NCBI RefSeq assembly: GCF_030247185.1
Contig: NC_080570.1
Span: 125,397,650 to 125,461,649 of the forward strand
Source of the DNA: Malaya genurostris
Taxonomy: Eukaryota > Arthropoda > Insecta > Diptera > Culicidae
Length of the DNA: 64,000 nt
Direction of reading: 5' to 3'
The stretch's first letter is position 1, and every line of letters starts with the position of its first letter. The position numbers and the translations under genes are program-made. The notes beneath the pieces were generated by a model. That model was not told the origin of the DNA and did not search any database. It worked only from the letters and a program-made list of their open reading frames with translations. Shown one piece after another: positions 45,701 through 53,585 of the stretch.

Positions 45701-47001
45701 AGGGGTGGGCAGCGGTCCAACGTGATGCAGATTGGTAGATGATCGCTCCCTCCAGCGTCCGTCCATGTGTACCAACCACAAGTGCTGATCAATGAACAGG
45801 ATGCTAGAGAGAGGTCAATGGCTGACCTGCAGCTACCTCTAAAAAACGTTGGACCGCCGTCGTTTAACACCACGGCATCGCACGCCTCGACCGCGCGCAA
45901 GATTTCTTCCCCACGTTTATTACTCCTCGCCGATCCCCATGAAACGTGGTGAGCGTTGAAGTCTCCCAGAACGAGAAAGGGAGGTCGGAGTTTCTGGAGA
46001 AAGTCCTCCAGTTTCCGGCCGACTCCTTTAACATCGTTAGGGATGTAAACGGACGCCACGGTGCAGGGGATCGGAAGTTTTATCGTGACAACCACAGCCA
46101 ATAGGTCGGTGTCTATGAGAACAAGTCGCGACGGAACATCGTCTCTGACTGCCAGACCTATTGTTTGGTAAATGTTTTTACCGGTTGCTGCGCTCCAGGA
46201 GTAGCGATGGCTGAGCCACGGGGAAATATTCCTGTGGTCGCCAATGTGCGTCTCCTGCAGCGCGATCACGGCGGGGTTATGGAGGGTTATGAGATGCTGG
46301 AGGTCGCCGAGCGACTGGCGCAAACCGTTCACATTCCACTGAATGGCCAGTGTGGAGTGAGTGGACAGGTTGACGGTGTCTGAGGAAGACGAACTGACAC
46401 TAAGGTTTGAGGATAAAGTGTCAGACCCATACGCCTGCCCCCCTGAGTGGGGGGTTGGTGGTGGGTTGGCGCCATTATCCGTTTGGGTAGGGTCGTATGA
46501 AGGGGTTTCGGGAGACTTAGTGGTGTAGTGCGGCCCGCCAGGTGAAAGTGGATTTAGACGATGCGCCTGTGCATTGTACGAGATGGTTGGTGCTGTGGCG
46601 TGCTTGCGACAGCAGGCCGTCTCGTGCCAGGAGCTTCCAGGAATGGGGCTGGAGCATCTCGCTCTTTCGTTCGAATTTTTTGTGTCTAACGGTGGCGACT
46701 CCCTGTCCTGGACCCAAGAGCCCACCGAAACTGGTGGGGGGGCAGGCGCGGGGAGCCGGTTGAAGTCCACTGTGCTACAATTCGTTCGAAGATGGTTTTG
46801 ATCTTGTGGTTGGGCGTTTGGCGGGCGGACCGCACTCACTTCTCCGGGATCTGTCGGCGCAGGTCCGCGGGAAGGCCACTGGTCGCCCGGTGGGAGATTA
46901 TCACCATTGGGGGTGGTATTGTTATGAGACTGATCTATGGGGGGGACGTGGGGTGGAATTACAAGACTGAGAGGTGTTAGATGTTCAGGAGCCGAGAGCA
47001 A
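42757..47001 (-). CDS. LINE ORF2: endonuclease, reverse transcriptase, RNase H (1414 aa)
   Basis: This is the enzyme that nicks target DNA and copies the element's RNA at the nick. A Pro/Ser-rich leader (1-215) precedes an AP-type endonuclease at about 218-430: WNVNGLRQ, ALQETHIGDHR, LVLGDFNAHH and GGSDHLPI. Reverse transcriptase is at about 645-900, with RPISLLSCTGKILERL, CIDIAKAYNTV (motif A Asp kept), NGVPQGSVLA and FVYADDIVII. RNase H is at about 1158-1270, with YYTDGSR, FSAEAAAIYA, IFSDSLSVI and GNEKADLLAA. A C-C-H-C motif (CNTC...HIIVNC) lies at 1354-1371. The listed start is a TTG: the frame has no ATG ahead of residue 467, yet stays open back to 47271, overlapping ORF1 in the -1 frame. 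No stop or frameshift is seen within the domains. Confidence 0.93.
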   Translation of the reverse strand: MLSAPEHLTPLSLVIPPHVPPIDQSHNNTTPNGDNLPPGDQWPSRGPAPTDPGEVSAVRPPNAQPQDQNHLRTNCSTVDFNRLPAPAPPPVSVGSWVQDRESPPLDTKNSNERARCSSPIPGSSWHETACCRKHATAPTISYNAQAHRLNPLSPGGPHYTTKSPETPSYDPTQTDNGANPPPTPHSGGQAYGSDTLSSNLSVSSSSSDTVNLSTHSTLAIQWNVNGLRQSLGDLQHLITLHNPAVIALQETHIGDHRNISPWLSHRYSWSAATGKNIYQTIGLAVRDDVPSRLVLIDTDLLAVVVTIKLPIPCTVASVYIPNDVKGVGRKLEDFLQKLRPPFLVLGDFNAHHVSWGSARSNKRGEEILRAVEACDAVVLNDGGPTFFRGSCRSAIDLSLASCSLISTCGWYTWTDAGGSDHLPICITLDRCPPLTSRRRRWIPHRADWKKYENSIEDQIPRGWLPSMDELENIIVSAAEKHIPRTSGTPPKRAVHWWSPEVAAVVKSRKKALRALRKTPIDHPSRDPKAQEFRRLRNLARETIAKAKANSWDEFLSGISADSSTKELWRRVNALRGKRRTRGFALEINGRYTSDPTDIANHLGKYFESLSADTALPEAFLNQPRKTQRPPVSFPLGQFEPYNRPFSAEELNFSLNSAKGKSTGPDNISYDMLRHLPPVGRSALLYLFNEIWYSGAIPVNWKTAHIVPIPKGRTGSFTAQNFRPISLLSCTGKILERLVNRRLVTLLEERCLLDHRQFGFRQGKGTGTHLTALCDTIHSAMNEGLHVDALCIDIAKAYNTVNREGVLQQLVDWGINGRMGAFLVDFLNQRNFQVYIGGSLSQPFAEKNGVPQGSVLAVTLFLVGMNSVYKFLPKGVRIFVYADDIVIIVTGKSRKMIRRTTQQAANAIRKWTDSVGFNIAPEKCTLSHFCRDLHINSESPVRIGTVQVPFVKFPRILGVTFDRTLSFTNHFSQVKKDCESRLRLIRTISAGHPKWNRHKAINIAQSLIWSRIFYGIEATAVSRDNLIKVLAPTYNRSVRIASNLLPSTPAVAACVESGLLPFRWFSAWIILRRSLGYLERTAGGNCLLLQIAKQLHKSFTGKNLPKLARLHRVWRKPWYQENLPKLETSLAQTTGAKPLPAAAKSSFLQLTSDRFKNIPAYYTDGSRTDKGTGIGVWGPNVSIFRSLPPQCSVFSAEAAAIYACIEKIPPGSKAVIFSDSLSVITALESGKSRHPFVQAIETYCGDKITICWVPGHSGIPGNEKADLLAAMGRKAPRFAHLTPAADIITLFRVKLVEHFTRHWRAATGVLPKIKGDLAKWSDRPDRREQRALSRLRTGHTRLTHEHCISRAPPPTCNTCRERLTVEHIIVNCPEFDNIRAQYDMGLSLRNSLSNEPVSETKLLLFLKDARLLDSI

Positions 47002-47111
47002 CGCGGGGGAGTCCCGCGCTGAACTTTCGGATGCCTGGTCATTACATGCTATTGTTTGGGGGGTGAAGAGGGTGGTAGGGGGTTGCGCTGTCCCTAATTG
47101 GGGGGAGTGCC

Positions 47112-48530
47112 TTAATCCGAGACTTCGATGTCTATGTCTATCTGGGACTCGAGGGGGGTCTCGGTGCTCGAGACAGACATCGAATCGATGGACATAGAGG
47201 TGGAGGAAGATCGAGATGGCGATTGTTGTTGATTGGTCTGGTCTTTGGGTGGGGTCTTCGTTTTCCGGTTCTTACCCTTGCGCTGGTCGCCACCAGTGTT
47301 AGTGGCGGTCTGGTTCTCCGCACGCTTGGCTGCCTTGCTTGTCTTGTCCTTTCGGGAACGTTCGGGGGAGGGCACTGTCTTCTTTGCTGTTTCGGCAGGT
47401 AGAGCCTGCACCTTGGCGGGGGTGGGGCCGTCGCTGCTGATTCGCTTCAGGGGGGTTTTGGACCTGGTCGTGGTTTGCACCTGTTCTATTACTGCCGCTT
47501 GTAGAAGGCGGATTTGTTTGCTCATCCTGCTGATTTCCTGCATGGCATTTGCGAGGGCGGCTCTTAGGTCTTCGATTTGTTTCTCGTCGTTCTTCCCTCT
47601 CTGGGTGCCGGTGTCTGTTCTATTGTTGCTTCCGGCTCGTTCGGCGCGGAGGGACTTAATTTCCTCCCGCAACAGTGCTATCGTCCGGTCCTTCTCCGAG
47701 TTGTCCTCAGACAGACGGGCCTTGAGCTTGGCGGAGAAAGAACTATTGGGTGTGCTGCTTTTGACCAATTTCCTGGCTTCCGGGAAGGAGATCCCATGGT
47801 CGACCTTGAGTCGCACGATGGCCTCCTCCTCCTTGTAACGGTCACACTTTCGGTCGCGCGCGGAGTGTCCCCCGCCACAGTTTGTACATCTTGGCGGGTT
47901 CGGGCATGGGGTACCCTCGACAACTTCGTGTTGAGTGCTGCAGGCGAGACAGACCTTCGGGTTTGGGCAAAACTTACTCCCATGCCCGAATCCGCCACAC
48001 TGGTAGCAGAGCATGGGCAGAGGGTAGTATGGCTCGACCGCTGTACGGATTAAACCGAGGTAGACGTACTGCGGCCGGGTGGAACCAGAAAACGAAAGAA
48101 TCAAAAGAGGGGTATTGGAGACGATTCCGTCTCTTCGGCTGGTGATACGCCTGACGGCGCACACGCCTTGGGGCCGGAGTAGGTCCAGTAAGGTCTCGGT
48201 GTCCCAATTTTTCGTATCGGGATCGTAGATTTTCCCCTGTACCTGGTTTAGAGTGGGGTGGGGTACTACTTCTACCTTGAGGCCGTTGATCAGTTCTTTA
48301 ACCCCCAGCAGCGCATGGAAGGCGGCTCTGGAGGTTGTTCGAAGTATATATCGGGCCCCTCTTGCCTCTTTGGAGGCAGAAACGATCTTCTGGGGGTCTT
48401 TGCCTAGAACCCTTTCGATGCTCTTAAGGATGAGGAAGGGGTCGGCGGGGAGACGGACGTCGGCCGCGCCTTCCTCTCCTACGGCTCGGAGAAGTAACGT
48501 CTGCCTATCAATTTCTTCTCCCGTGTGCAT
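47112..48530 (-). CDS. LINE ORF1: Gag-like nucleic-acid-binding protein (472 aa)
   Basis: This protein would coat the LINE RNA and form the ribonucleoprotein. The ATG at 48530 is the first in frame. Residues about 20-170 form a basic N-terminal half without a motif I can name. Three zinc knuckles follow at about 175-229: CYQCGGFGHGSKFC, CLACSTQHEVVEGTPC and CTNCGGGHSARDRKC. Residues about 265-350 are charged and helical-looking (possible coiled coil, EDNSEKDRTIALLREEIKSL region). The tail is Lys/Thr/Ser-rich and ends IDIDIEVSD. Three knuckles are usual for I- and R1-type ORF1. It lies 5' of ORF2 on the same strand, and its last 160 nt overlap the open ORF2 frame. Confidence 0.92.
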   Translation of the reverse strand: MHTGEEIDRQTLLLRAVGEEGAADVRLPADPFLILKSIERVLGKDPQKIVSASKEARGARYILRTTSRAAFHALLGVKELINGLKVEVVPHPTLNQVQGKIYDPDTKNWDTETLLDLLRPQGVCAVRRITSRRDGIVSNTPLLILSFSGSTRPQYVYLGLIRTAVEPYYPLPMLCYQCGGFGHGSKFCPNPKVCLACSTQHEVVEGTPCPNPPRCTNCGGGHSARDRKCDRYKEEEAIVRLKVDHGISFPEARKLVKSSTPNSSFSAKLKARLSEDNSEKDRTIALLREEIKSLRAERAGSNNRTDTGTQRGKNDEKQIEDLRAALANAMQEISRMSKQIRLLQAAVIEQVQTTTRSKTPLKRISSDGPTPAKVQALPAETAKKTVPSPERSRKDKTSKAAKRAENQTATNTGGDQRKGKNRKTKTPPKDQTNQQQSPSRSSSTSMSIDSMSVSSTETPLESQIDIDIEVSD

Positions 48531-49448
48531 AAAGGACGGGAGAGAGCTGCTAGGCAGTGGATTAAGATTAGAGGGCCCCCCCCGGGGGGGTCTGGCCCGG
48601 TCATGGTTTGGGTGGGGGGTTAAAGTCGGGGGAGGATTGGATTATGTAATGTAGTGTATAAAAAATAATATAATATAATAAAGAAAAAAGAGAGAAAATA
48701 ACGACTTACCGCTACGTCCGAAGAGTCCCGGTAATTGGCACAGCAAATGCCGAAACTGGTTCGGCCGGGGGGAAGGGGACAGTCGGCGACGGTACGAAAC
48801 TCCGGCGGGAGATCCTTTCTGCTACCACGACCTTATCCGTGGTCGGGAGGGTGGCGAAGAAAACTGACACTTTTTTTTCTTGTTTCACGACCTATCCGGT
48901 GGTCGGGTATTCTACGGTAACTACCCGATTTTTATACGTGATCGGGTAGTATTGGTAGTACACTTTCTACGACCTATTCACGTGGTCGGGATTCACTAGC
49001 ACTCACACTGCACGGTTTCGGCTTCACTATGGCCGATTATTCGGCTAGAATCACTATGGCGTCCTCACGCCGGGTGGCTGACCCCGTGCCACGGTAGCAA
49101 TGGCGTACCGAAGCACGTGGTAGCAAACTGCTTACGTTTCACTCAACCGTCCATGCGGTATCTCACTGATCGCTACCGGTGGCAGGGTCCGGGCCCCGGG
49201 AACAGCAAGATGGCTGTCCCGAGCACGCGGTTGGTTGTTCACTTTAACTCGCGGAAAACTTATCAAGATTCACTGGATTTCCCGGTAAAAACCTTTTCCG
49301 TGGCCTAACACGATTGCTCGAAAAATGCAAAAAACGACCGATAAAAAGGAAAATTATTCCCAGTTCGCAAAAAAGGCACTCTCGAATAAACCGTAGCGGA
49401 GCGATATCGAAACACAACCGTAACGATCAAGTGTTCGTACAGAACTGA
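48531..49448 (-). promoter_or_regulatory. LINE 5' UTR with repeated hairpin motifs
   Basis: The untranslated leader should carry the element's internal promoter, as in other LINEs. It contains three small stems of the type cgacc...ggtcg (48828-48845, 48888-48905, 48970-48988) and a longer one, ctacccga with tcgggtag (48921-48949). I saw no TATA box. Confidence 0.55.
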
Positions 49449-49566
49449 GTTTTTACACTCATTTTATGAGTTAAGTGTTTACTTTTATGAATTTCATGTG
49501 TTCTACAAGCAGTGATAGATCGAATGCTTTGCACATGATGCTAGCGTGCGAATTATTTTCAGTGTA

Positions 49567-50190
49567 GAAGAGTGCACAAACCGTTTTGATAGCCATTTAT
49601 TTAACGCTTAAACTAAAAGAGGTTTACAATTAGGTAATTCACCTTTTCATTACATGCGAACTTACAATTTCGGTTTTCTATCGAAACGGCTTCCTGCAAA
49701 CTATATACAAACTATAAATTTCAATAATTTGAATAACATCTTTTTCAGATAATCTTGCATTTCCCTTTCAGGTATTTACAGGTAAGTATACGGGTAAGTA
49801 TAAAGCTCGGTATAAAGTTAAGTATATGGGCAAGTATTTCACTATTTAGGAGCAAATTCAGCAGCTAGAAGTTATACATGGAAGATCTATAATTAGGTTT
49901 TGCACGATGACGACACAAATGAACTGTCGATGAATCAAGTACTTGTTTTGTTTTGCGACTGCAAGTTAAAAATTGAAAAATGACGAAAAAGTGCCTGTTA
50001 AAAACGTATTCCACAGTGAAAATAACTCAAAAGATTGCCCTGTATGTGTTTCCAGCATCAAGGAACGATATATGTATGAATCTGTTGAGTGTGAGGCGAC
50101 TTACAATTTTTACATTCGAACGATGAACTTCTGATGAACTTTTAAACTGTAAACAAGTACACGTCGACTGTCAAAAAAAGTTCATTCTGT
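49567..50190. other. Spacer with repeated gtaagtata words
   Basis: Around 49780-49845 five variants of ggtaagtata follow a pyrimidine-rich stretch ending ttccctttcag. No coding frame. Otherwise AT-rich, without identifiable features. Confidence 0.45.
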
Positions 50191-50194
50191 TCAT

Positions 50195-50480
50195 TTTGTC
50201 AGGTTATGACATGTTCGTGCAAAACCTAATAGAACAGAAAAAGGAAGAAAAACAGAAACTTGTCCCCAACAAATCGTTTTAGTTTCATTTATTCGACCAG
50301 TTCTTCTGTCAAATTTAAAATTGGTATACGATGGTGTTCTATTTTTTGTATATTTGAAACACGAGTAAAACACTGCTGGGGCTGCCAGTTTTTCGTGTTA
50401 TAAAATTCAGATTTAAATTTTGTAACTGACATAACTTATGCATCTAGAACTAGAACAATACTGAACATGCCCTAACTATT
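50195..50480 (+). repeat. Dispersed repeat family, copy 2
   Basis: Same family as 6107-6360 (reverse) and 62445-62670. Blocks: tctgtcaaatttaaaattgg, gaaacacgagtaaaacactg, ataacttatgcatctagaac and the end ctgaacatgccc. Confidence 0.7.
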
Positions 50481-50930
50481 TCTATTTTCAGCAACTACAA
50501 AACACGATTGGCCGATGAAGTTTTTTCCTCTGCTGTCGATTGACATCAATATTTATAGGCGCAAAAATCTATCTGTACCATATCGGTGTCCAAATCTCTT
50601 CTAATACATAAGTGCCAGGAAAATGTCACCAAGACTCATTTAGCAGAACAAAAAAAAGGTCCCACGGCAACCTTTTCTCATGTCAAATCAAGCTAAACAC
50701 CAAAATCGGCATTTATCTGTATGATCCGTGAATGATCGGTATTTTGGGAGTACATATCTGTATTGCGGTATGGAGATCAAAAATCTGTATAAATACCGAG
50801 CAATCGGTATACCAACGTTGGCAACGTTGATTTGCCATGTATGATGACAGATCGGTGCATTGCTAAAAGCCGCTTTGTGTCACCTTCACTTGGGCAGTGT
50901 GCCCATCTCGACGGTTTTCTGCGTTGACAA

Positions 50931-51731
50931 CACGCTTAAAAATAGTTACTCGAAAATGAGTAAGATCCCACTCATCTATATAACTCCTTAGTTACTCAAA
51001 TTTGAGTTCTTTCACTGAAAAAAATTTTTTGGGTAAAATCTACTCATTTACTGAGTAATGCTTTATTTGCCCATATACCAAAAATAGAGTAATTAGTTAA
51101 ATTCTGAATGAAATTTTATTCCATATATACCAAATTGGCGTAAAATTGCTCCTTTTTTAATTGTATTAAAATATTAAGTAATTGACACGCAATACATAAA
51201 ATAATGTGTTTATTTATTATTCCGTTTACAATTGATTTCCAACTTTGAGATATCATATCAAGTGGCGATCGCTTGGAGTAGTGTGTCAATCGTAGCTTAA
51301 CACAAATGTCAGTACTGCTCAGACACCAATCAGACACTTGTTCCTCATAAATGACACACTTGAGCATATTTTTGATTTCCATTCTGAACGGATCACTTCT
51401 GGACACAATAACTGCGTCGATGGCACAACCAAGAGGACAGTCTAAAAATTGTGGTTTTTGCAGACACAACACCGTTTGTGTTAAGCGACTTACTCTTGAA
51501 ATACGCGATCTCACTATCAAAAAATAGAACCTGTTGCTGCAAATGGCTATTACAACTTTCAGCCTGATCTTGCGAATAGTAACATAAAAACGAGTTTTTG
51601 CGTTAAACTCAAATTTAGAGTAAGAGTTACTCATTATTATTGATAGTAATTACTCAATTTCTGACTTTTCCATGTATCAATTGAAAATGAGTAACTAGTA
51701 CTCAAACTTTGAGTAACTTTTTCTAAGCGTG
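50931..51731. mobile_element. CAC-ended TIR element, 801 bp, with an internal open frame
   Basis: The ends cacgcttaaaaatagttact and, reverse-complemented, cacgcttagaaaaagttact agree at 18 of 20 positions and are flanked by AA (50929-50930, 51732-51733). Words of the type gagtaac/gttactc fill both subterminal zones. This matches the plan of the CAC-ended elements at 26358 and 41203. The centre is occupied by a 172-codon frame. Confidence 0.68.
51116..51634 (-). CDS. Unidentified 172-aa frame inside the CAC-ended element
   Basis: I do not recognise this protein. The ATG at 51634 lies within a subterminal actcat word, and the frame runs to a stop at 51116, spanning nearly all of the element between its repeat zones. 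The sequence is not low complexity. It has Cys-rich hydrophobic stretches (SRLTQTVLCLQKPQFLDC, IINKHIILCIACQLLNILIQ) and polar parts (VSRSDPFRMEIKNMLKCVIY, SSTDICVKLRLTHYSKRSPL). No transposase, zinc-finger or membrane-protein motif is evident. It could be a captured host exon, a transposon-encoded accessory protein or a chance frame; no choice can be made from sequence alone. Confidence 0.35.
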   Translation of the reverse strand: MSNSYSKFEFNAKTRFYVTIRKIRLKVVIAICSNRFYFLIVRSRISRVSRLTQTVLCLQKPQFLDCPLGCAIDAVIVSRSDPFRMEIKNMLKCVIYEEQVSDWCLSSTDICVKLRLTHYSKRSPLDMISQSWKSIVNGIINKHIILCIACQLLNILIQLKKEQFYANLVYME

Positions 51732-51733
51732 AA

Positions 51734-52415
51734 GGCCTGAATAAAAATTTCTAATGAAAAAACAACAGTATTATTCAATTTTCAAACTATTTTTGTCGTG
51801 GATACAATTTACTTTACTATGGGACGCCTTTTTAAAATTTACCCTGTACAAGAATGGGCCCCGATGGGCTGCGTGGAAGCAGACCCTGTCAGCTTGGAGC
51901 GAAATCAATCTTCAGTTCAGCAACGCCATCGCACGGTGTCACATTCAACATGTCATGTCAATTGTATGGGTGCGCAGTGCTGTTATTTTGGCGCGCACGA
52001 ATTTGACATTTCTCTCCCCTACTTCTATGTACGTGATTCGATGCGGACTCGCCTGAGGGCGCCATGCTCGCAAAAAATGTTGTTGCCAATGATTTGTTCG
52101 GGAAATGTGAGAGCTGGATATCTTGTTAATATGACGTCTTTGATGAAAGGCATCGACTTACCCATCACGCTATACCCGTCCCCTGATATACGATTTTGAT
52201 ATTTAAGCTTTTCTTCGCCGAGCTTGTGTTCAAGTTTTGTATGCAAGCAGTTATTTTTATAGAGTTAAGTTTCTCTACCATTCTGCGATTTCGGTTGAAG
52301 CGATAAACTTTTTCTCATTATCAATCGAGTTCATCTTATATAAATTAGAAATTAATCTTAAACACTCAAAACTTACCCTGGGTAGTTGTCAATTTCTCAG
52401 GCGAAACGACATATC
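51734..52415. other. GC-richer block with an unassigned 133-codon frame
   Basis: A forward frame at 51798-52199 contains several Cys and Met residues but no motif I recognise; an overlapping frame at 51754-52056 has similar length. It is probably part of an unrecognised repeat or chance coding. Confidence 0.35.
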
Positions 52416-52425
52416 ATAGAATTTC

Positions 52426-52461
52426 ATCAGTTCGGTTTTACATCTCATCCAAGTCAGCCGA
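52426..52461 (+). promoter_or_regulatory. Candidate internal promoter of the ORF1-only retroelement
   Basis: The element begins with agttcggt at 52429, so the junction with the target reads tcagttc, an arthropod Inr match with +1 at the element's first base. A weak downstream match (agccg, 4 of 5 to a DPE) begins at +28. Jockey-like LINEs use exactly this arrangement. Function is inferred. Confidence 0.35.
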
Positions 52462-53572
52462 TAAAACAAAACCGCTTACGTTCCGGACAGAAGAAACCAA
52501 GTACAGTATTGTGTAGTGAGCAATAGAACGATCTCGAAATGAGTGAACCAATCGAACAAAAGCTACTGCCGACACGAAAGAATACAATTGTTGTTGACTT
52601 CAGGCAGTGCCAAATTCGACCTTCGATACGAGAACTTGAAGGTTTGCTTAAGGAGCAAATGCATCTTGACATTAAAGGTGTGCATTTACTTCAATGCAAT
52701 AAGACGAATAATGTTGTTTACATCCAGTTTTATAAAGAGTTGGATGCAATTCAATTCGCAAAAGACAATAACAATGTGCACTATGTGGAGCACGAGAACA
52801 TTAAGTACAACATTCCAGTATTTATGGATGATAGTGCTATAGAAGTGCGTGTGCATATCTTCACTCAAGCGTCACCGATTCTTATATTCGCAAAACTATG
52901 TCCCAATACGGAGAGATTCTCTCTGTCGAAAAAGAAAAGTGGAAGAATTTTATCCCCCGGCGTACGTTTATTACGCATACACTTGAAGAGGCCTATACCT
53001 TCTTATGTGATTTTCGGTCAAGATACAAGAATTCCGTGCAAATCACTTGTTACCTGTGACAATCAGATGGCCACATGTCAATATTGCCAAAAAGCTGTTC
53101 ACTACGGTAAGCCATGTGATAAACTGGACAAGGAGACAACCACACCAAAGGACAACGGTGTTTCCTTCACACCAACCCTAAACAACCCCAGTACACCTAT
53201 GACAGTCACCAATAACAGTAAAGCACATTCTTCAACGAAACCATCCAACGTATCCCCTATAGAACAAAGTACACCAGCTGCAGTTAACAACTTACCACCC
53301 AACCAACCAGCAACTGCAAACAATGTACAACAAAGCGCATCTCCAGCAACTAGCAACGAAATCAACAACAATACCATCGATGCGGCAATGGATGACGAGA
53401 CGAACCAAGAACGAAGTGCCCCTCAATCCTCGCAGGAGGGAAATGGAAGCTGCTCTCCCTCTAGGTGACAACGAGATCCAACTAAAAAAAAATTTTTATA
53501 AAAAATCGGTTCAATCTACCACGTAAAGCTTGTACGCAAATAGGCCTAAATAAAAAAAATATCTTTTAAATA
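52429..53572 (+). mobile_element. ORF1-only (half-LINE-like) retroelement, 1,144 bp
   Basis: A perfect 13-bp target duplication, atagaatttcatc, lies at 52416-52428 and 53573-53585. Between them are a 110-bp leader, one complete LINE-type ORF1 and a 3' end, ggcctaaataaaaaaaat, with an A-rich tail. No endonuclease or reverse transcriptase and no space for one: only about 100 bp separate the ORF1 stop from the tail. This organisation is that of a non-autonomous element mobilised by a LINE, comparable to mammalian HAL1. Confidence 0.75.
52539..53468 (+). CDS. LINE ORF1 (Gag-like) protein, 309 aa, with a compensated frameshift
   Basis: ATG at 52539, open to a stop at 53466-53468. Residues about 1-105 (LPTRKNTIVVDFRQCQIRPS through VFMDDSAIEVRVH) and PGVRLLRIHLKRPIPSYVIF with CQYCQKAVHYGKPC (a C-C-H-C knuckle, about 188-201) are typical of ORF1 in mosquito Jockey/LOA-type LINEs. 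Between 52877 and about 52955 the conserved sequence is in another frame (DSYIRKTMSQYGEILSVEKE, then KWKNFIP), so about 27 residues in this protein are replaced by missense. Two compensating indels must have occurred. The C-terminal third is Asn/Thr/Pro/Ser-rich. The protein would be expected to bind RNA, with doubtful activity. Confidence 0.72.
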   Translation: MSEPIEQKLLPTRKNTIVVDFRQCQIRPSIRELEGLLKEQMHLDIKGVHLLQCNKTNNVVYIQFYKELDAIQFAKDNNNVHYVEHENIKYNIPVFMDDSAIEVRVHIFTQASPILIFAKLCPNTERFSLSKKKSGRILSPGVRLLRIHLKRPIPSYVIFGQDTRIPCKSLVTCDNQMATCQYCQKAVHYGKPCDKLDKETTTPKDNGVSFTPTLNNPSTPMTVTNNSKAHSSTKPSNVSPIEQSTPAAVNNLPPNQPATANNVQQSASPATSNEINNNTIDAAMDDETNQERSAPQSSQEGNGSCSPSR

Positions 53573-53585
53573 ATAGAATTTCATC

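Larger units (their letters stand above)
41634..49448 (-). mobile_element. Full-length I-clade-like LINE, 7,815 bp, two intact ORFs
   Basis: An 11-bp target duplication, gtttttacact, lies at 41623-41633 and 49449-49459. On the reverse strand the order is 5' UTR (918 bp), ORF1, 110-bp gap, ORF2, a 3' UTR of about 1.1 kb and a tail of A and TAA-like units (41634-41655). A TAA-type tail, three zinc knuckles in ORF1 and RNase H in ORF2 agree with the I clade. Both frames are uninterrupted and the duplication is perfect, so this is a recent and possibly competent insertion. Confidence 0.92.
41203..49564. mobile_element. CAC-ended MITE (536 bp) split by the I-like LINE
   Basis: The left end cactgataaaaatttgcacg and the reverse-complemented right end cactgaaaataattcgcacg form inverted repeats with TA on both sides (41201-41202, 49565-49566). 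Subterminal words containing catgtg/cacatg recur (near 41405, 41525, 49497 and 49532). Without the LINE and its 11-bp duplication the element is 536 bp. Its plan resembles the CAC-ended elements at 26358 and 50931. Confidence 0.6.

Noticed and set aside
47138..47323. 61-codon reverse-strand frame overlapping the end of ORF1
   Set aside because: It is a short shadow frame; it is not the ORF2 frame, which differs by phase.
42761..48654. Many forward-strand frames of 60-201 codons opposite the I-like LINE
   Set aside because: They are antisense shadows of ORF1 and ORF2, which have unmistakable domains on the reverse strand.
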